From contig CANRLF010000004.1 of the NCBI GenBank assembly GCA_947631395.1, positions 85,608 to 149,607 on the forward strand: DNA of 64,000 nt. Reading direction: 5' to 3'. The position numbers and the translations under genes are program-made. Every line of letters starts with the position of its first letter. Positions within the stretch are counted from its first letter, which is position 1. Origin of the DNA: an uncultured Oscillospiraceae bacterium (lineage in GTDB: Bacteria > Bacillota > Clostridia > Oscillospirales > Oscillospiraceae). The notes under the pieces were generated by a model. It did not search any database, was not told where the DNA came from, and saw nothing but the letters and a program-made list of their open reading frames with translations. This document shows positions 8,648-18,021 of this stretch, piece after piece.

Positions 8648-9670
8648 ATGAAAACATCGGACTTTTATTATGAGCTTCCAGAGGAGCTCATCGCCCAGAC
8701 ACCACTGGAAAGGCGTGACTCCTCACGGCTCATGCTTCTTGATAAGGATACGGGAAAGACGGAGCACCGGCGGTTTTATGAGCTGCCGGAGCTTCTTCAT
8801 GCCGGGGATTGCCTGGTGCTAAATGACTCCCGGGTACTGCCGGCGCGGCTTTTCGGGCGTCGTCCCACCGGCGGGGCGGTGGAGGTGCTTTTGCTCACCG
8901 ACAAGGGGGACAAGTGCTGGGAGTGCCTCGTGCGGCCGGGGAGGAAGGCCCGCCCCGGGGACAGGCTAATATTCGGGGACGGAGAGCTCAAGGCGGAGAT
9001 AACGGGCGTCCTTGAGGGCGGCAACAGGCTTATACGTTTTGAATACGAGGGCATATTCCTTGAGACCCTGGAGCGACTGGGCCGTATGCCGCTGCCGCCA
9101 TATATCCACGAGGAGCTTCAGGACGCGGAGAGGTATCAGACGGTCTATTCCCGTGAGCTGGGCTCAGCGGCGGCCCCCACGGCGGGACTGCACTTCACAC
9201 CGGAGCTGCTGGATAAAATAAGAGCGAGGGGGGTAAAGACCGCCTTCGTGACACTCCATGTGGGCCTGGGGACCTTCAGACCAGTGAAGGAGGAGGAAAT
9301 AGAGGACCACGACATGCACTCCGAGTTTTGCGTGATACCCAAAGAAGCCGCCGAGCTCGTAAATGAGACAAAGGACAAGGGCGGGCGAGTTGTGTGCGTG
9401 GGGACCACATCCCTTCGGACAGTGGAGAGCTTCGCCGATGAGCGTGGGCATCTCCGGGAGTCCTCGGGCTGGACGGATATTTTCATCTATCCGGGATATA
9501 AATTTAAATGCGTGGACGCGCTCATAACAAACTTTCACCTCCCCGAGAGCACACTGGTCATGCTCGTCTCGGCCCTGGCGGGCCGCGAAAATGTCCTCAA
9601 CGCTTACGCCGAGGCGGTGCGGGAGAGGTACAGATTTTTCTCCTTCGGGGACGCGATGTTCATACACTGA
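8648..9670 (+). CDS. queA: S-adenosylmethionine:tRNA ribosyltransferase-isomerase
   Basis: The 340-residue enzyme transfers and isomerises the ribosyl group of SAM onto preQ1-tRNA to give epoxyqueuosine at the wobble base. Family motifs run through the protein: [10 protein letters not shown] at the start, [39 protein letters not shown] and [15 protein letters not shown]. Length is normal. It begins 19 bp after the SpoIID-like gene and ends near a terminator at 9728-9755. The other queuosine genes are not in this window. Confidence 0.96.
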   Translation: MKTSDFYYELPEELIAQTPLERRDSSRLMLLDKDTGKTEHRRFYELPELLHAGDCLVLNDSRVLPARLFGRRPTGGAVEVLLLTDKGDKCWECLVRPGRKARPGDRLIFGDGELKAEITGVLEGGNRLIRFEYEGIFLETLERLGRMPLPPYIHEELQDAERYQTVYSRELGSAAAPTAGLHFTPELLDKIRARGVKTAFVTLHVGLGTFRPVKEEEIEDHDMHSEFCVIPKEAAELVNETKDKGGRVVCVGTTSLRTVESFADERGHLRESSGWTDIFIYPGYKFKCVDALITNFHLPESTLVMLVSALAGRENVLNAYAEAVRERYRFFSFGDAMFIH

Positions 9671-9727
9671 CGCGGTCCTTAGCGTCAATAGGGACGGAGC
9701 GTAAACAGGGCCGGTAATTACGGTTTG

Positions 9728-9755
9728 AAGGGCGGGGTTTGACCCGCCCTTTGTT
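9728..9755 (+). terminator. Rho-independent terminator after queA
   Basis: A 9-bp GC-rich stem (9728-9736 with 9743-9751) with a 6-nt loop is followed by TTTGTT. Confidence 0.75.
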
Positions 9756-9759
9756 CGCG

Positions 9760-10335
9760 TCAGGCCCGGTCGGAGAGGCGGTTATAAAGCTCGCTGAGCT
9801 CGCGGACGCCACGGGACTGAGTGGAGATAATGTCGTTCAGTATGGGCACGAGGCCGGGGCAGAGGGAGTATTGCAGGGCCGTCCGGGACATGCGTATGGC
9901 CCCCTCGTGGTGTGGGATCATCTCGAGGATGAAGTCGCAGTCGATGCTGTTGCGGGCGGGGGCGGACTCCATTCGGTTGAACATCGTGGCGATCACCGAC
10001 GAGACGCGGGCGTTGTAGGCGCTGACGGAGTCACGGGAGTTTACGGTCCTGGCGCAGGTACGGCGGATCCGCTCCATGGCCGCGATGCTATCGGTCTGGG
10101 TGGAGATGATATTCTCCGCTATGCGCTGGAGTGACAAATTCGTCGTGTACCGCAAAAGGTTCCGGCTCATCTCAATGGCGGCCCGGTGGTGGGGGAGCAT
10201 CAGGGATATGAAGCCGCCGGATATGGAATTTGTGGGCTCAACGGACTCCATGGCGCTTATCATATCGGAGAGTATCCCCCGGTAAGCGGTCAGGTATCTT
10301 TGGGCGTTGTCGCTTAAAGGGCATGAGAAATTCAT
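9760..10335 (-). CDS. Tandem DUF305-like four-helix protein
   Basis: The 191-residue protein contains two copies of a DUF305/ferritin-like unit. Each has a His-His pair in a near-identical context: LMLPHHRAAIEMS (about residue 48) and MIPHHEGAIRMS (about residue 144), and each is followed by a helix ending in ENIISTQ or NDIISTQ. DUF305 proteins are helical, often exported and linked to metal handling, but no signal peptide is visible here. ATG 10335 follows GGGAGGT; the upstream in-frame ATG at 10353 is less likely. It stands alone, divergent from fhs. The function is unknown. Confidence 0.75.
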   Translation of the reverse strand: MNFSCPLSDNAQRYLTAYRGILSDMISAMESVEPTNSISGGFISLMLPHHRAAIEMSRNLLRYTTNLSLQRIAENIISTQTDSIAAMERIRRTCARTVNSRDSVSAYNARVSSVIATMFNRMESAPARNSIDCDFILEMIPHHEGAIRMSRTALQYSLCPGLVPILNDIISTQSRGVRELSELYNRLSDRA

Positions 10336-10408
10336 AAAATGTACCTCCCACACAGTATATGCCCGTGAAAGTTTATTTGTTTGACCAGTAGCGGAAATGA
10401 AAAGTTTG

Positions 10409-10417
10409 TGCTATACT
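10409..10417 (+). promoter_or_regulatory. Extended -10 promoter candidate for fhs
   Basis: TGC-TATACT (10409-10417) matches the TGn extended -10 form. A -35 box at 17 bp is poor. It lies 36 bp before the fhs start. Confidence 0.45.
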
Positions 10418-10452
10418 TGGTTTATAAAAAAATTTACGGAGGGCACAGGAAC

Positions 10453-12129
10453 ATGGAGCTCAAGACCGACATTGAAATAGCCCAGGCGTCAAGGATGGAG
10501 CACATCGCGAAAATTGCGGAGATGTGCGGGATAGACGAAAAATATGTGGAGCAGTACGGAAATTATAAGGCGAAGATCGACTTAAAGCTCCTGTCCGACC
10601 GGGCGGACAGGCCCGACGGGAAGCTGGTGCTGGTCACCGCCATAACCCCCACCCCGGCGGGGGAGGGCAAGACCACCACCACGGTGGGACTTGGGGATGC
10701 CCTCCGGAAGATAGGTAAGAGATCCGTCATCGCCCTCCGGGAGCCCAGCCTTGGCCCGGTGTTCGGCGTCAAGGGCGGCGCCGCCGGCGGCGGATACGCC
10801 CAGGTGGTGCCCATGGAGGACATAAACCTCCACTTCACCGGGGACTTCCACGCCATAGGCGCGGCTAATAATCTGCTGGCGGCAATGCTGGATAACCACA
10901 TATATCAGGGCAACGCCCTGCGTATCGACCCCAAGACCATCACCTGGCGCAGGTGCGTGGACATGAACGACCGTCAGCTCAGGTTCGTGGTGGACGGCCT
11001 CGGCGGGAAGGTCAACGGCACACCCAGAGAGGACGGCTACGACATAACCGTGGCCAGCGAGATAATGGCGGTGTTCTGCCTTTCAAATGACATTATGGAC
11101 CTCAAACGGCGGCTGGCATCCATAATCGTGGCCTATACCTACGAGGGCGAGCCCGTCACAGCAGGTGACCTGAAGGCCGCGGGGGCGATGGCGGCCCTTT
11201 TGAAGGACGCGTTGAAGCCAAATCTCGTACAGACACTGGAGCACACGCCGGCCTTCGTCCACGGCGGGCCCTTCGCCAACATAGCCCACGGATGTAACTC
11301 CATCGTGGCCACGAAAATGGCCATGAAGCTCGGGGAGTACTGCGTCACCGAGGCGGGCTTCGGCGCGGACCTGGGCGCGGAGAAGTTTCTTGATATAAAG
11401 TGCCGCATGGCGGGCTTAAAGCCCGACGCGGTGGTCATCGTGGCCACCGTCAGGGCCCTGAAGATGCACGGGGGCCTCGATAAAAAGGAGCTGGGGACGG
11501 AGGATCTGGAGGCTCTAAAGCGGGGCCTTCCGAACCTGCTCCAGCATGTGGAGAACATTACGAAGGTATATAACCTGCCTGCCGTAGTGGCTATAAACCG
11601 CTTCCCCACGGACACCGAGGCGGAGCTGAAGCTCGTTGAGGACGAGTGCCGCAAGCTTGGCGTAAACGTGGCCCTCTCCGAGGTATGGGGCAAGGGCGGC
11701 GAGGGAGGCATAGAGCTTGCCCGGGAGGTGGTAAGGCTCTGCTCGGAGCCCAACGGCTTTACCTTCTCCTATGACCTTGACAGGTCTATCGTTGAAAAGC
11801 TTGAGACCATCTCAAAGCGCGTATACCACGCCGACGGGGTGGAGCTCACGGCCAACGCCAAAAAGCAGGCCAAGAAGCTTACGGAGCTGGGCTTTGGCGG
11901 GATGCCCATCTGCATGGCAAAGACGCAGTACAGCTTTTCCGACGACCCCAAGCTCCTGGGCGCGCCGAAGGGCTTTAAGATAACCGTCCGGAATTTGAAG
12001 GTATCAGCCGGGGCCGGGTTCATCGTGGCCCTCACCGGGGATGTGATGACCATGCCGGGCCTTCCCAAGGTTCCGGCGGCGGAGAAGATCGATGTGGACG
12101 AAAACGGGGTCATTTCGGGCCTATTTTGA
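10453..12129 (+). CDS. fhs: Formate-tetrahydrofolate ligase
   Basis: The 558-residue enzyme makes 10-formyl-THF from formate, THF and ATP, the entry to the methyl branch of the Wood-Ljungdahl pathway and a source of purine and formyl-Met carbon. The ATP loop [36 protein letters not shown] and the FTGDFHAI segment are diagnostic. ATG 10453 follows GGAGG with roughly 10-bp spacing; an in-frame TTG at 10381 is too early. The next gene, a cyclohydrolase candidate, begins within a few bases, so the two steps formyl-THF to methenyl-THF appear coupled. Confidence 0.97.
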   Translation: MELKTDIEIAQASRMEHIAKIAEMCGIDEKYVEQYGNYKAKIDLKLLSDRADRPDGKLVLVTAITPTPAGEGKTTTTVGLGDALRKIGKRSVIALREPSLGPVFGVKGGAAGGGYAQVVPMEDINLHFTGDFHAIGAANNLLAAMLDNHIYQGNALRIDPKTITWRRCVDMNDRQLRFVVDGLGGKVNGTPREDGYDITVASEIMAVFCLSNDIMDLKRRLASIIVAYTYEGEPVTAGDLKAAGAMAALLKDALKPNLVQTLEHTPAFVHGGPFANIAHGCNSIVATKMAMKLGEYCVTEAGFGADLGAEKFLDIKCRMAGLKPDAVVIVATVRALKMHGGLDKKELGTEDLEALKRGLPNLLQHVENITKVYNLPAVVAINRFPTDTEAELKLVEDECRKLGVNVALSEVWGKGGEGGIELAREVVRLCSEPNGFTFSYDLDRSIVEKLETISKRVYHADGVELTANAKKQAKKLTELGFGGMPICMAKTQYSFSDDPKLLGAPKGFKITVRNLKVSAGAGFIVALTGDVMTMPGLPKVPAAEKIDVDENGVISGLF

Positions 12130-12140
12130 TGAGGAACATC

Positions 12141-12764
12141 ATGGAAAACAAGATGGTTGAAAATACTCTCACTGACTTCACATCCGCTCTCGCCTCCAGA
12201 GCCCCGGTGCCGGGGGGAGGGGGAGCGGCGGCGCTGGGCGGGGCGCTGGCCTCTTCGCTTGCGTCAATGGTGTGCGCCCTGACCTCCGGGAAGAAGAAAT
12301 ACGCGGAGTTTGAGGACGACATACAGCGGATAGCAAAGAGGGCGGAGGAGCTGAGGATGGCTCTTCTGGCCGGTATCGACGAGGACGCCGCGGCCTTTGA
12401 GCCGCTGTCCCGGGCGTACTCCATACCCAAGGACGCGCCGGAGCGGGCACGGGTCATGGAGGAGGCCCTTCGGGACGCCTGCAGGCCGCCCATGGACATC
12501 GCGGAGCGGTGCGGACAGGTGATTGAGCTGCTGGCGGAGCTTTCACGGAAGGGGAGCGCCATAGCGGTGTCGGATGTGGGCGTGGGGGCACAGCTTGCCC
12601 GGGCGGCGCTAATATCCGCGGGGCTAAATGTAAGGATAAATCTAAGGTCCATGGCCGACAGGGAATACGCCCTTTCGCTGAGGGAGCGACTTGACGCCCT
12701 TGAGGAGAAGTACATCCCCATGGCCGACGGGGCTTTCGGCCACGTAATGGAGAGAATAGGTTAG
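12141..12764 (+). CDS. fchA: Cyclodeaminase-family protein, probable methenyl-THF cyclohydrolase FchA
   Basis: The 207-residue all-helical protein is of the formiminotransferase-cyclodeaminase family. Key stretches are APVPGGGGAAALGGALASSLASMV and later DVGVGAQLARAAL, both conserved around the folate site. No histidine-utilisation genes are nearby. Directly downstream of fhs, the likely role is 5,10-methenyl-THF cyclohydrolase, as for FchA in acetogenic clostridia. ATG 12141 is chosen for its GAGGA ribosome-binding site. ATG 12129, which overlaps the fhs stop as TGATG, is the alternative. Confidence 0.82.
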   Translation: MENKMVENTLTDFTSALASRAPVPGGGGAAALGGALASSLASMVCALTSGKKKYAEFEDDIQRIAKRAEELRMALLAGIDEDAAAFEPLSRAYSIPKDAPERARVMEEALRDACRPPMDIAERCGQVIELLAELSRKGSAIAVSDVGVGAQLARAALISAGLNVRINLRSMADREYALSLRERLDALEEKYIPMADGAFGHVMERIG

Positions 12765-12782
12765 AAAGAGGGGTGAAGGGTA

Positions 12783-15056
12783 GTGAGAAAGCTGTGCTTT
12801 TTCTCATTCTCCTTCGCCCTCGCTGTATTTGCGTGTCAGTACTTCCTCGAGCCCAACTGGGAGCTGGCGGCGGCGGGAGGGGCGCTGGCGCTGATGGCCG
12901 TGGCGGCAATATCCGTGAGGGGCGCGAGACGCCTTGGGGCGGTGATTGCCGCCGCGGGCGTGGCGGCGGGGTGCCTATATAATTTCGGCTACGACAGGCT
13001 GATATTCTCAAGCGCCCTGGAGCTCGACGGCGTGACAGAGGAGTTTACAGCCAAGGTGGCGGATTTCCCGGTGGCCACGGACTACGGCTCCTATGTGGAT
13101 ATAAGGATCGACGCGGACAGGGGACCTGATCTGAAGGCCCGGGCATACGTCTTTGACGACGCCGCGGACAAGCTACGCCCGGGCGATGTGATACGCATGA
13201 CCGCGGACCTGGGAAGGGCCGACCGGGTTGGGGAGCGGGAGATAACCGGCTATACGTCAAAGGGCTATATGCTGTTCGCCTCCGACGGGAGGGAAATTGA
13301 GCTTGTATCCTCAGACGGCGTGACGGTGACGAATTTCCACAGGTATCTGGCCAAGGCCATACGCGACAGGATAGACGAGATATTCCCGCTGGGGACAGGG
13401 GATTTCATGCGGGCACTGCTGACAGGTGACAGGACGGGGCTCAACGAGGACGTGGAGCTGGACTCCGCCATGGAGCGGGCCGGGGTGAGCCACATCGTGG
13501 CCGTCTCGGGCCTGCATGTGTCAATACTGGCGGGGTGCCTTCTGACGGTGCTGGGACGCCGCCGCTGGGCGGTGATGGCGACAATGCCGGTACTGCTGTT
13601 GTTCATGGCCGTCTCGGGCTTCTCGCCGTCGGTGGTGCGGGCGGTGGTCATGCAGTTATTTGTGCTGACTGCGCCGCTTATAATGCGGGAGAGCGACAGT
13701 CTGACGAGCCTGGCCGCGGCGCTTCTTTTATTACTGCTCATAAACCCCTACGCCGTCACGGGCGTTGGTATGCAGCTGTCGTTCCTGGCGACGCTTGGCA
13801 TAATCGTGTTCACGCCGAGGATAAACGGTTTTCTGACGAAAGGCGTAAAGAAGGGGAAAAAGCTCCTGAGCCGCGCGGTGAGATGGGTGGCCGGGACGCT
13901 GTCCGCCACATTGGGGGCACTGCTTCTGACTACGCCGGTGTCGGCGTATTATTTCGGGTGCGTGTCAATAATAGCCCCGGTCACGAATATTCTGGTGCTC
14001 TGGGCGGTGACGCCGGCATTTTTCCTGGGGGCACTGGCGGTTGGGGCCGGGTTTTTATACCTGCCCGCGGGGGCGGCGGTGGCCTACGCGCCGGCGGTGC
14101 TGGTCAGGTACATCATGTGGGTGGTGAAGCTCCTGGCAAAGCCGTTCCTGGCGGCGGTGTATCTGGACGGGACGGCGGCTGTCGTGTGGTTCACTGTGAC
14201 ATATCTGTCGGTGGTGCTCATCGCGGCGCTGAGGCTTGGCGCCATATGGCTACTGCGCGTGGGATGCCTGTCGGCCACGGCGCTGTGCGTCATGTTCGTA
14301 TGGAAGGACGTCGCGCTGTCCGCCGGGGGCGGCTATACCATGACGGTGCTCGACGTGGGCCAGGGACAGGGGATAGTGGTGACGGCCGGTGACCACACGG
14401 CGGTGATCGACTGCGGCTCCATGAGCGGCGAGAACGCCGGCCGGATAGCGGAGCGATATATAAGGGCCATGGGCCGGGACAGGGTGGACGTGCTGATACT
14501 GACACATTATCACACAGACCACGCCAACGGCGCGGAGCGGCTGATAGCGAATCTGGATGTGGACACCCTAATCCTCCCGGAGCCGCGGTTTGCCGAGAGC
14601 GACCTTGACGAGGAAGTAATCGCCGCCGGTGAGAGGGCCGGGTGCGGCGTTATATATGTGACGGACAAGCTGACCGTGGCACTGGGGGACACCAGCGTCA
14701 CAGTATATCCGCCCCTTGGCGAGGAAACGGAGAACGAGCGGGGACTTATTATGACCCTTGAGCACGACAGGTTTGAGACGCTTATAACAGGAGACGCGCC
14801 GGGGTATCTGGAGCTTCAGTTCATCGACAGGTACGACGTGGGCGACATCGAGTGCATGGTCGTCGGCCACCACGGCTCGGCCGGTTCGACTACCGAGGAG
14901 CTGCTTGACGCCGTGACCCCGGAGGTGGCGGTCATATCGGTGGGGGAGAACAGCTACGGCCACCCCACCGAGGCAGTATTGGAGCGGCTCCGGGAGAGGG
15001 ACATACAGATATTGCGCACAGACGAGAGCGGGAATATCAAGATAAGATCGAGGTGA
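12783..15056 (+). CDS. comEC: ComEC/Rec2 DNA-uptake channel protein
   Basis: The 757-residue membrane protein moves single-stranded DNA across the inner membrane during transformation. Order: two short N-terminal membrane helices, a DUF4131-type OB-like region (about 65-180), the Competence domain with GVSHIVAVSGLHVSILAG (about 235), many membrane segments to about residue 510, then a metallo-beta-lactamase domain with LTHYHTDHANG and GHHGSAGS. The start is GTG 12783 after AGGGGTG. It lies in a run fchA-comEC-holA-rnmV. ComEC next to holA is a common Firmicute arrangement. Confidence 0.93.
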   Translation: MRKLCFFSFSFALAVFACQYFLEPNWELAAAGGALALMAVAAISVRGARRLGAVIAAAGVAAGCLYNFGYDRLIFSSALELDGVTEEFTAKVADFPVATDYGSYVDIRIDADRGPDLKARAYVFDDAADKLRPGDVIRMTADLGRADRVGEREITGYTSKGYMLFASDGREIELVSSDGVTVTNFHRYLAKAIRDRIDEIFPLGTGDFMRALLTGDRTGLNEDVELDSAMERAGVSHIVAVSGLHVSILAGCLLTVLGRRRWAVMATMPVLLLFMAVSGFSPSVVRAVVMQLFVLTAPLIMRESDSLTSLAAALLLLLLINPYAVTGVGMQLSFLATLGIIVFTPRINGFLTKGVKKGKKLLSRAVRWVAGTLSATLGALLLTTPVSAYYFGCVSIIAPVTNILVLWAVTPAFFLGALAVGAGFLYLPAGAAVAYAPAVLVRYIMWVVKLLAKPFLAAVYLDGTAAVVWFTVTYLSVVLIAALRLGAIWLLRVGCLSATALCVMFVWKDVALSAGGGYTMTVLDVGQGQGIVVTAGDHTAVIDCGSMSGENAGRIAERYIRAMGRDRVDVLILTHYHTDHANGAERLIANLDVDTLILPEPRFAESDLDEEVIAAGERAGCGVIYVTDKLTVALGDTSVTVYPPLGEETENERGLIMTLEHDRFETLITGDAPGYLELQFIDRYDVGDIECMVVGHHGSAGSTTEELLDAVTPEVAVISVGENSYGHPTEAVLERLRERDIQILRTDESGNIKIRSR

Positions 15057-15060
15057 GACC

Positions 15061-16113
15061 ATGGCGAAGAAAAATCAGGACAGCAACGGGCCGTACCTGA
15101 AGCTCCGGGCGGACCTGAAGGCCGGGAAGCCGGAGCGGGTCTACGCGTTTTACGGGGAGGAGCGTTATCTGCTTGAGGATGCGGTCAGAAAGCTCCGGGC
15201 CACGGTGGCGGAGGGGACGGAGGAGTTCAACCACCACGTAATGGACGGCCGGGGACTGTCCATGGACGACCTTGCCGAGGCGGTGGACGCCCTGCCGGTG
15301 TTCTCCGAGAGGACATTGACGGAGATCACTGACTTCGACCTTGCGCGAATGGGCGAGGACACACGGGAGGAGCTTTCGCGGATACTTTCGGATGTGCCGG
15401 AGTACGCCACCGTGGTGTTCATATTCGATACGACGGAATTTAAGCTCGATGGCCGCGTGAAGGCCAATCAGCGGCTAATAGAGCTCATGCACCGCGTGGA
15501 GTTCACCCCCCAGGACGAGATCGCGCTTGTGAAATGGCTGGACAAGGGCTTCGCCACCGGCGGAAAGCGCGTGACCCGGGAGGGGGCCAGGCGTCTCATA
15601 GAGATGACCGGGGGACTTATGACCGGCATGAAAACCGAGGTGGAAAAGCTGATCTCCTATGTCCCCGGCGACACGGTGGAGGTCGGAGATGTGGAGGCCG
15701 TGGTGACGCCGGTGCCGGACGCGGCACTGTGGCAGTTGACGGACGCGCTTCTGGAGGGCCGTGGCGACACGGCCATGGAGAAGCTGAGGGAGCTGGAGGC
15801 CATGGACGTGGCCCCACACGCCGTGGTGGCAAAGGTGTCGGAAAAGCTCCGGCAGCTGATGACAGCTAAGATATACCAAAGCTCCGGCCTGGGACTCAGG
15901 GAGTTCATGGGCGCTACCGGTATCAGATACGAGTTCCAGGCCAAGGCCATATTCTCCGCCGCCAGGCGCGTGAGCTTGGAAAAGTGCGCGGATCTTGCCG
16001 TAATGGCCGCCAGGACAGCATATAAGCTCAACAGCTCCGCCGCCGGTGAGAACACGGATCTCACCCGGGAGATGGCGGTGGGGATACTGCTCGTGACGGG
16101 GACAAGGGCATGA
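15061..16113 (+). CDS. holA: DNA polymerase III subunit delta
   Basis: The 350-residue clamp-loader subunit opens the beta sliding clamp. The N-terminal RVYAFYGEERYLLEDAVRKL, the ALPVFSERTLTEI stretch that contacts the clamp, and C-terminal helical collar motifs (LLEGRGDTAMEKLREL) fit HolA. It follows comEC by four bases and overlaps the next gene by four, so the three are translated as a unit. Confidence 0.92.
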   Translation: MAKKNQDSNGPYLKLRADLKAGKPERVYAFYGEERYLLEDAVRKLRATVAEGTEEFNHHVMDGRGLSMDDLAEAVDALPVFSERTLTEITDFDLARMGEDTREELSRILSDVPEYATVVFIFDTTEFKLDGRVKANQRLIELMHRVEFTPQDEIALVKWLDKGFATGGKRVTREGARRLIEMTGGLMTGMKTEVEKLISYVPGDTVEVGDVEAVVTPVPDAALWQLTDALLEGRGDTAMEKLRELEAMDVAPHAVVAKVSEKLRQLMTAKIYQSSGLGLREFMGATGIRYEFQAKAIFSAARRVSLEKCADLAVMAARTAYKLNSSAAGENTDLTREMAVGILLVTGTRA

Positions 16114-16694
16114 AAAGACGTGTAAAAGAGGCCATCGTAGTGGAGGGGCGCTATGACAAAAACACCCTGAGCCAGGTGCTGGACGCGGTGATCATAGAGA
16201 CAGGCGGCTTCGGGGTGTTTTCGGATGATGAGAAGATAAAGCTGATAAGAAGGCTCGCCGAAAAGCGGGGAGTCATAATAATGACGGACCCCGACTCCGC
16301 CGGGTTCCTCATCAGAAATCACCTGAAGGGGCAGCTTGCCGGCGCGGATATTAAGCACGCGTATATCCCGGACATACCGGGAAGGGAGCGGCGAAAGGCC
16401 GCCCCGTCAAAGGAGGGACTGCTGGGCGTGGAGGGCGTGAGCCCGGAGGTGCTGATCTCGGCCCTGCGCCGGGCGGGAGCTACCTTTGAGGACGAGGCGG
16501 CTATACCCGCCGCCGGAGGGATAACAAAGGCGGATATGTTTGAGCTGGGCCTCTCGGGCGGTGCGGGGAGCCGGGACAAGCGGCGGGAGCTTACAAAAAA
16601 GCTGGACCTTCCGGAGAGGCTGAGCGCCAACGCGCTTTTGGAGGTGCTGAACGCCATAATGACGAGGGAGGAGCTTATCGACCTTGCTTTATGA
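16110..16694 (+). CDS. rnmV: Ribonuclease M5
   Basis: The 194-residue Toprim-domain nuclease matures the 5S rRNA ends. The Toprim motifs are clear: IVVEGRYDKNTL with catalytic Glu, and IMTDPDSAGFLIRNHL with the DxD pair. RERRKAAPSKEGLLGVEGV is the RNase M5-specific segment. It overlaps holA by four bases (ATGA). In many Firmicutes rnmV lies beside ksgA, which is absent here. Confidence 0.93.
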   Translation: MKRRVKEAIVVEGRYDKNTLSQVLDAVIIETGGFGVFSDDEKIKLIRRLAEKRGVIIMTDPDSAGFLIRNHLKGQLAGADIKHAYIPDIPGRERRKAAPSKEGLLGVEGVSPEVLISALRRAGATFEDEAAIPAAGGITKADMFELGLSGGAGSRDKRRELTKKLDLPERLSANALLEVLNAIMTREELIDLAL

Positions 16695-16935
16695 GTCCGT
16701 CCACTATGAGGGAGCCAAGGGATATGACGAGCAGGATGCTCTGGGGCTCGCGGTATAAGAGGGCCATCAGGGAGTAGAGCTTGTGATTATGTAAACTTGG
16801 CGGCCCGATATACACGGCGATGAGCAGACACGCGGCAAGCATGACGGCGCAGAGAGCAAGTCCGTACCGCATGATAAGATAAGCCGGTCTTGAGATACCG
16901 GCTCCGGTAAACAGTCGCCTCAGTTTATTTTTCAT
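16675..16935 (-). CDS. Small two-helix membrane protein, unknown
   Basis: The 86-residue protein has a basic N-terminus (MKNKLRRLF) and two hydrophobic segments at about 26-46 and 66-83. GGGGGT lies seven bases before ATG 16935. Its last 20 bases overlap the 3' end of rnmV in antisense. No family is recognised. It would be transcribed convergently with the comEC-holA-rnmV unit, so a small membrane protein is supported only by its ribosome-binding site and hydrophobic pattern. Confidence 0.55.
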   Translation of the reverse strand: MKNKLRRLFTGAGISRPAYLIMRYGLALCAVMLAACLLIAVYIGPPSLHNHKLYSLMALLYREPQSILLVISLGSLIVDGLIKQGR

Positions 16936-17065
16936 GGTATGTACCCCCGGGTCGTGATAAGGATATTTTAACGCCAGCGGCCTTGGGGGGCAAGGCGAAA
17001 GATATTCCAGCCGTGGTCTTACAAGGGCAGGACATTTTTTCCTGAAAATTTTTTAAAAATATGTA

Positions 17066-17094
17066 TGTACAACGGTATTTTTATTTGTTATAAT
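17066..17094 (+). promoter_or_regulatory. Probable nrdR promoter
   Basis: TGTACA (17066-17071), 17 bp, TATAAT (17089-17094), with a TG extension. The preceding 16936-17065 stretch holds a small hairpin, GCCTTG-N5-CAAGGC near 16985, and nothing else recognised. Confidence 0.6.
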
Positions 17095-17131
17095 CAAATA
17101 TACAGAGAAAAAATGCCAGGGAGGCCCTTTT

Positions 17132-17581
17132 ATGAAATGTCCGTATTGCGGTTTTTCTGAGAGCAAGGTAGTGGACTCAAGGCCCACAGATGACAATATA
17201 CGCCGCCGCCGGGAGTGCATGTCCTGCGGAAAACGCTTCACCACCTATGAGTCCGTGGAGCGTATGCCCATTGTGGTCGTGAAGAAGGACGGCAGCCGAC
17301 AGGCGTTTGACAAGGTGAAGATAATCAACTCCATGCTACACGCCTGCGAAAAGCGCACCGTGGGCCTTTCGGAGATCGAGGCCGTTGCCAACGAGATCGA
17401 GCAGGAGGCCCAGAACTACCCCGAGCGGGAGATACCATCAAGCTACATAGGCGAGCTGGTGATGCACCACTTAAAGCAGCTTGACGAGGTGGCCTACGTC
17501 CGATTTGCCTCGGTGTACAGGCAATTCAAGGACATAAATACCTTCATGGAGGAGCTCAATAAGCTCCTGCTTGAAAAATAA
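17132..17581 (+). CDS. nrdR: Transcriptional repressor NrdR
   Basis: The 149-residue repressor controls ribonucleotide reductase genes and senses ATP/dATP. The N-terminal zinc ribbon (MKCPYCG ... [12 protein letters not shown]) and the ATP-cone ([16 protein letters not shown]) are complete. It is a single gene with its own promoter and a terminator ten bases after the stop codon. No nrd genes are in the window. Confidence 0.97.
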   Translation: MKCPYCGFSESKVVDSRPTDDNIRRRRECMSCGKRFTTYESVERMPIVVVKKDGSRQAFDKVKIINSMLHACEKRTVGLSEIEAVANEIEQEAQNYPEREIPSSYIGELVMHHLKQLDEVAYVRFASVYRQFKDINTFMEELNKLLLEK

Positions 17582-17590
17582 GGATAAACA

Positions 17591-17618
17591 AAAAGGACAG
17601 CTGAGGCTGTCCTTTTTT
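17591..17618 (+). terminator. Bidirectional terminator after nrdR
   Basis: An 11-bp stem (17591-17601 with 17606-17616) with a TGAG loop has T runs on both strands, serving nrdR and the convergent DUF4363 gene. Confidence 0.88.
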
Positions 17619-17640
17619 GCGGTATTGGGACGAGGGGAGA

Positions 17641-18021
17641 TCAAAATATGCTCCCGAAATTTATGGACTCCATCTCGGCGATGTCCTTTAAATGCTCGCC
17701 CACAAGCTCAACGGCGCTTTTTGTAGCGCCGGGGTCCTGGGTGTATATATGCTCCGTGAGCTCATAGAAGTCGTCCACCAGAGTCTCTATGTCGGTGTGG
17801 CGCAGGACTATTTTAAGGTATCCGTCGTTGGAGCGCCACAGCTCCAGGGCCCTTTGGACGTCGTTTTGGGCCCGGGCCCAGTCGCCGGAACCGGCGGCGG
17901 AGCCGGCGTCACGGACGACGGACTCTATATCGGAGCAAAGCCCGTCTATCACCGCCGTGTTTACGGCGGAGAGGATGAGAAGGGCCAAGAGCAGGGCGGC
18001 GGCGAAGAGCTCCTTTTTCAC
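17641..18021 (-). CDS. DUF4363 family protein
   Basis: The 126-residue protein has one N-terminal membrane anchor (FAAALLLALLILSAVNTAVI) and a helical domain of about 95 residues (ALELWRSNDGYLKIVLRHTDI) typical of DUF4363. It starts with GTG 18021, which overlaps the upstream gene by four bases (GTGA) and follows GGAGGGCG. In Clostridia DUF4363 and DUF421 genes are often paired, sometimes in spore-related regulons; the function is unknown. Confidence 0.78.
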   Translation of the reverse strand: MKKELFAAALLLALLILSAVNTAVIDGLCSDIESVVRDAGSAAGSGDWARAQNDVQRALELWRSNDGYLKIVLRHTDIETLVDDFYELTEHIYTQDPGATKSAVELVGEHLKDIAEMESINFGSIF

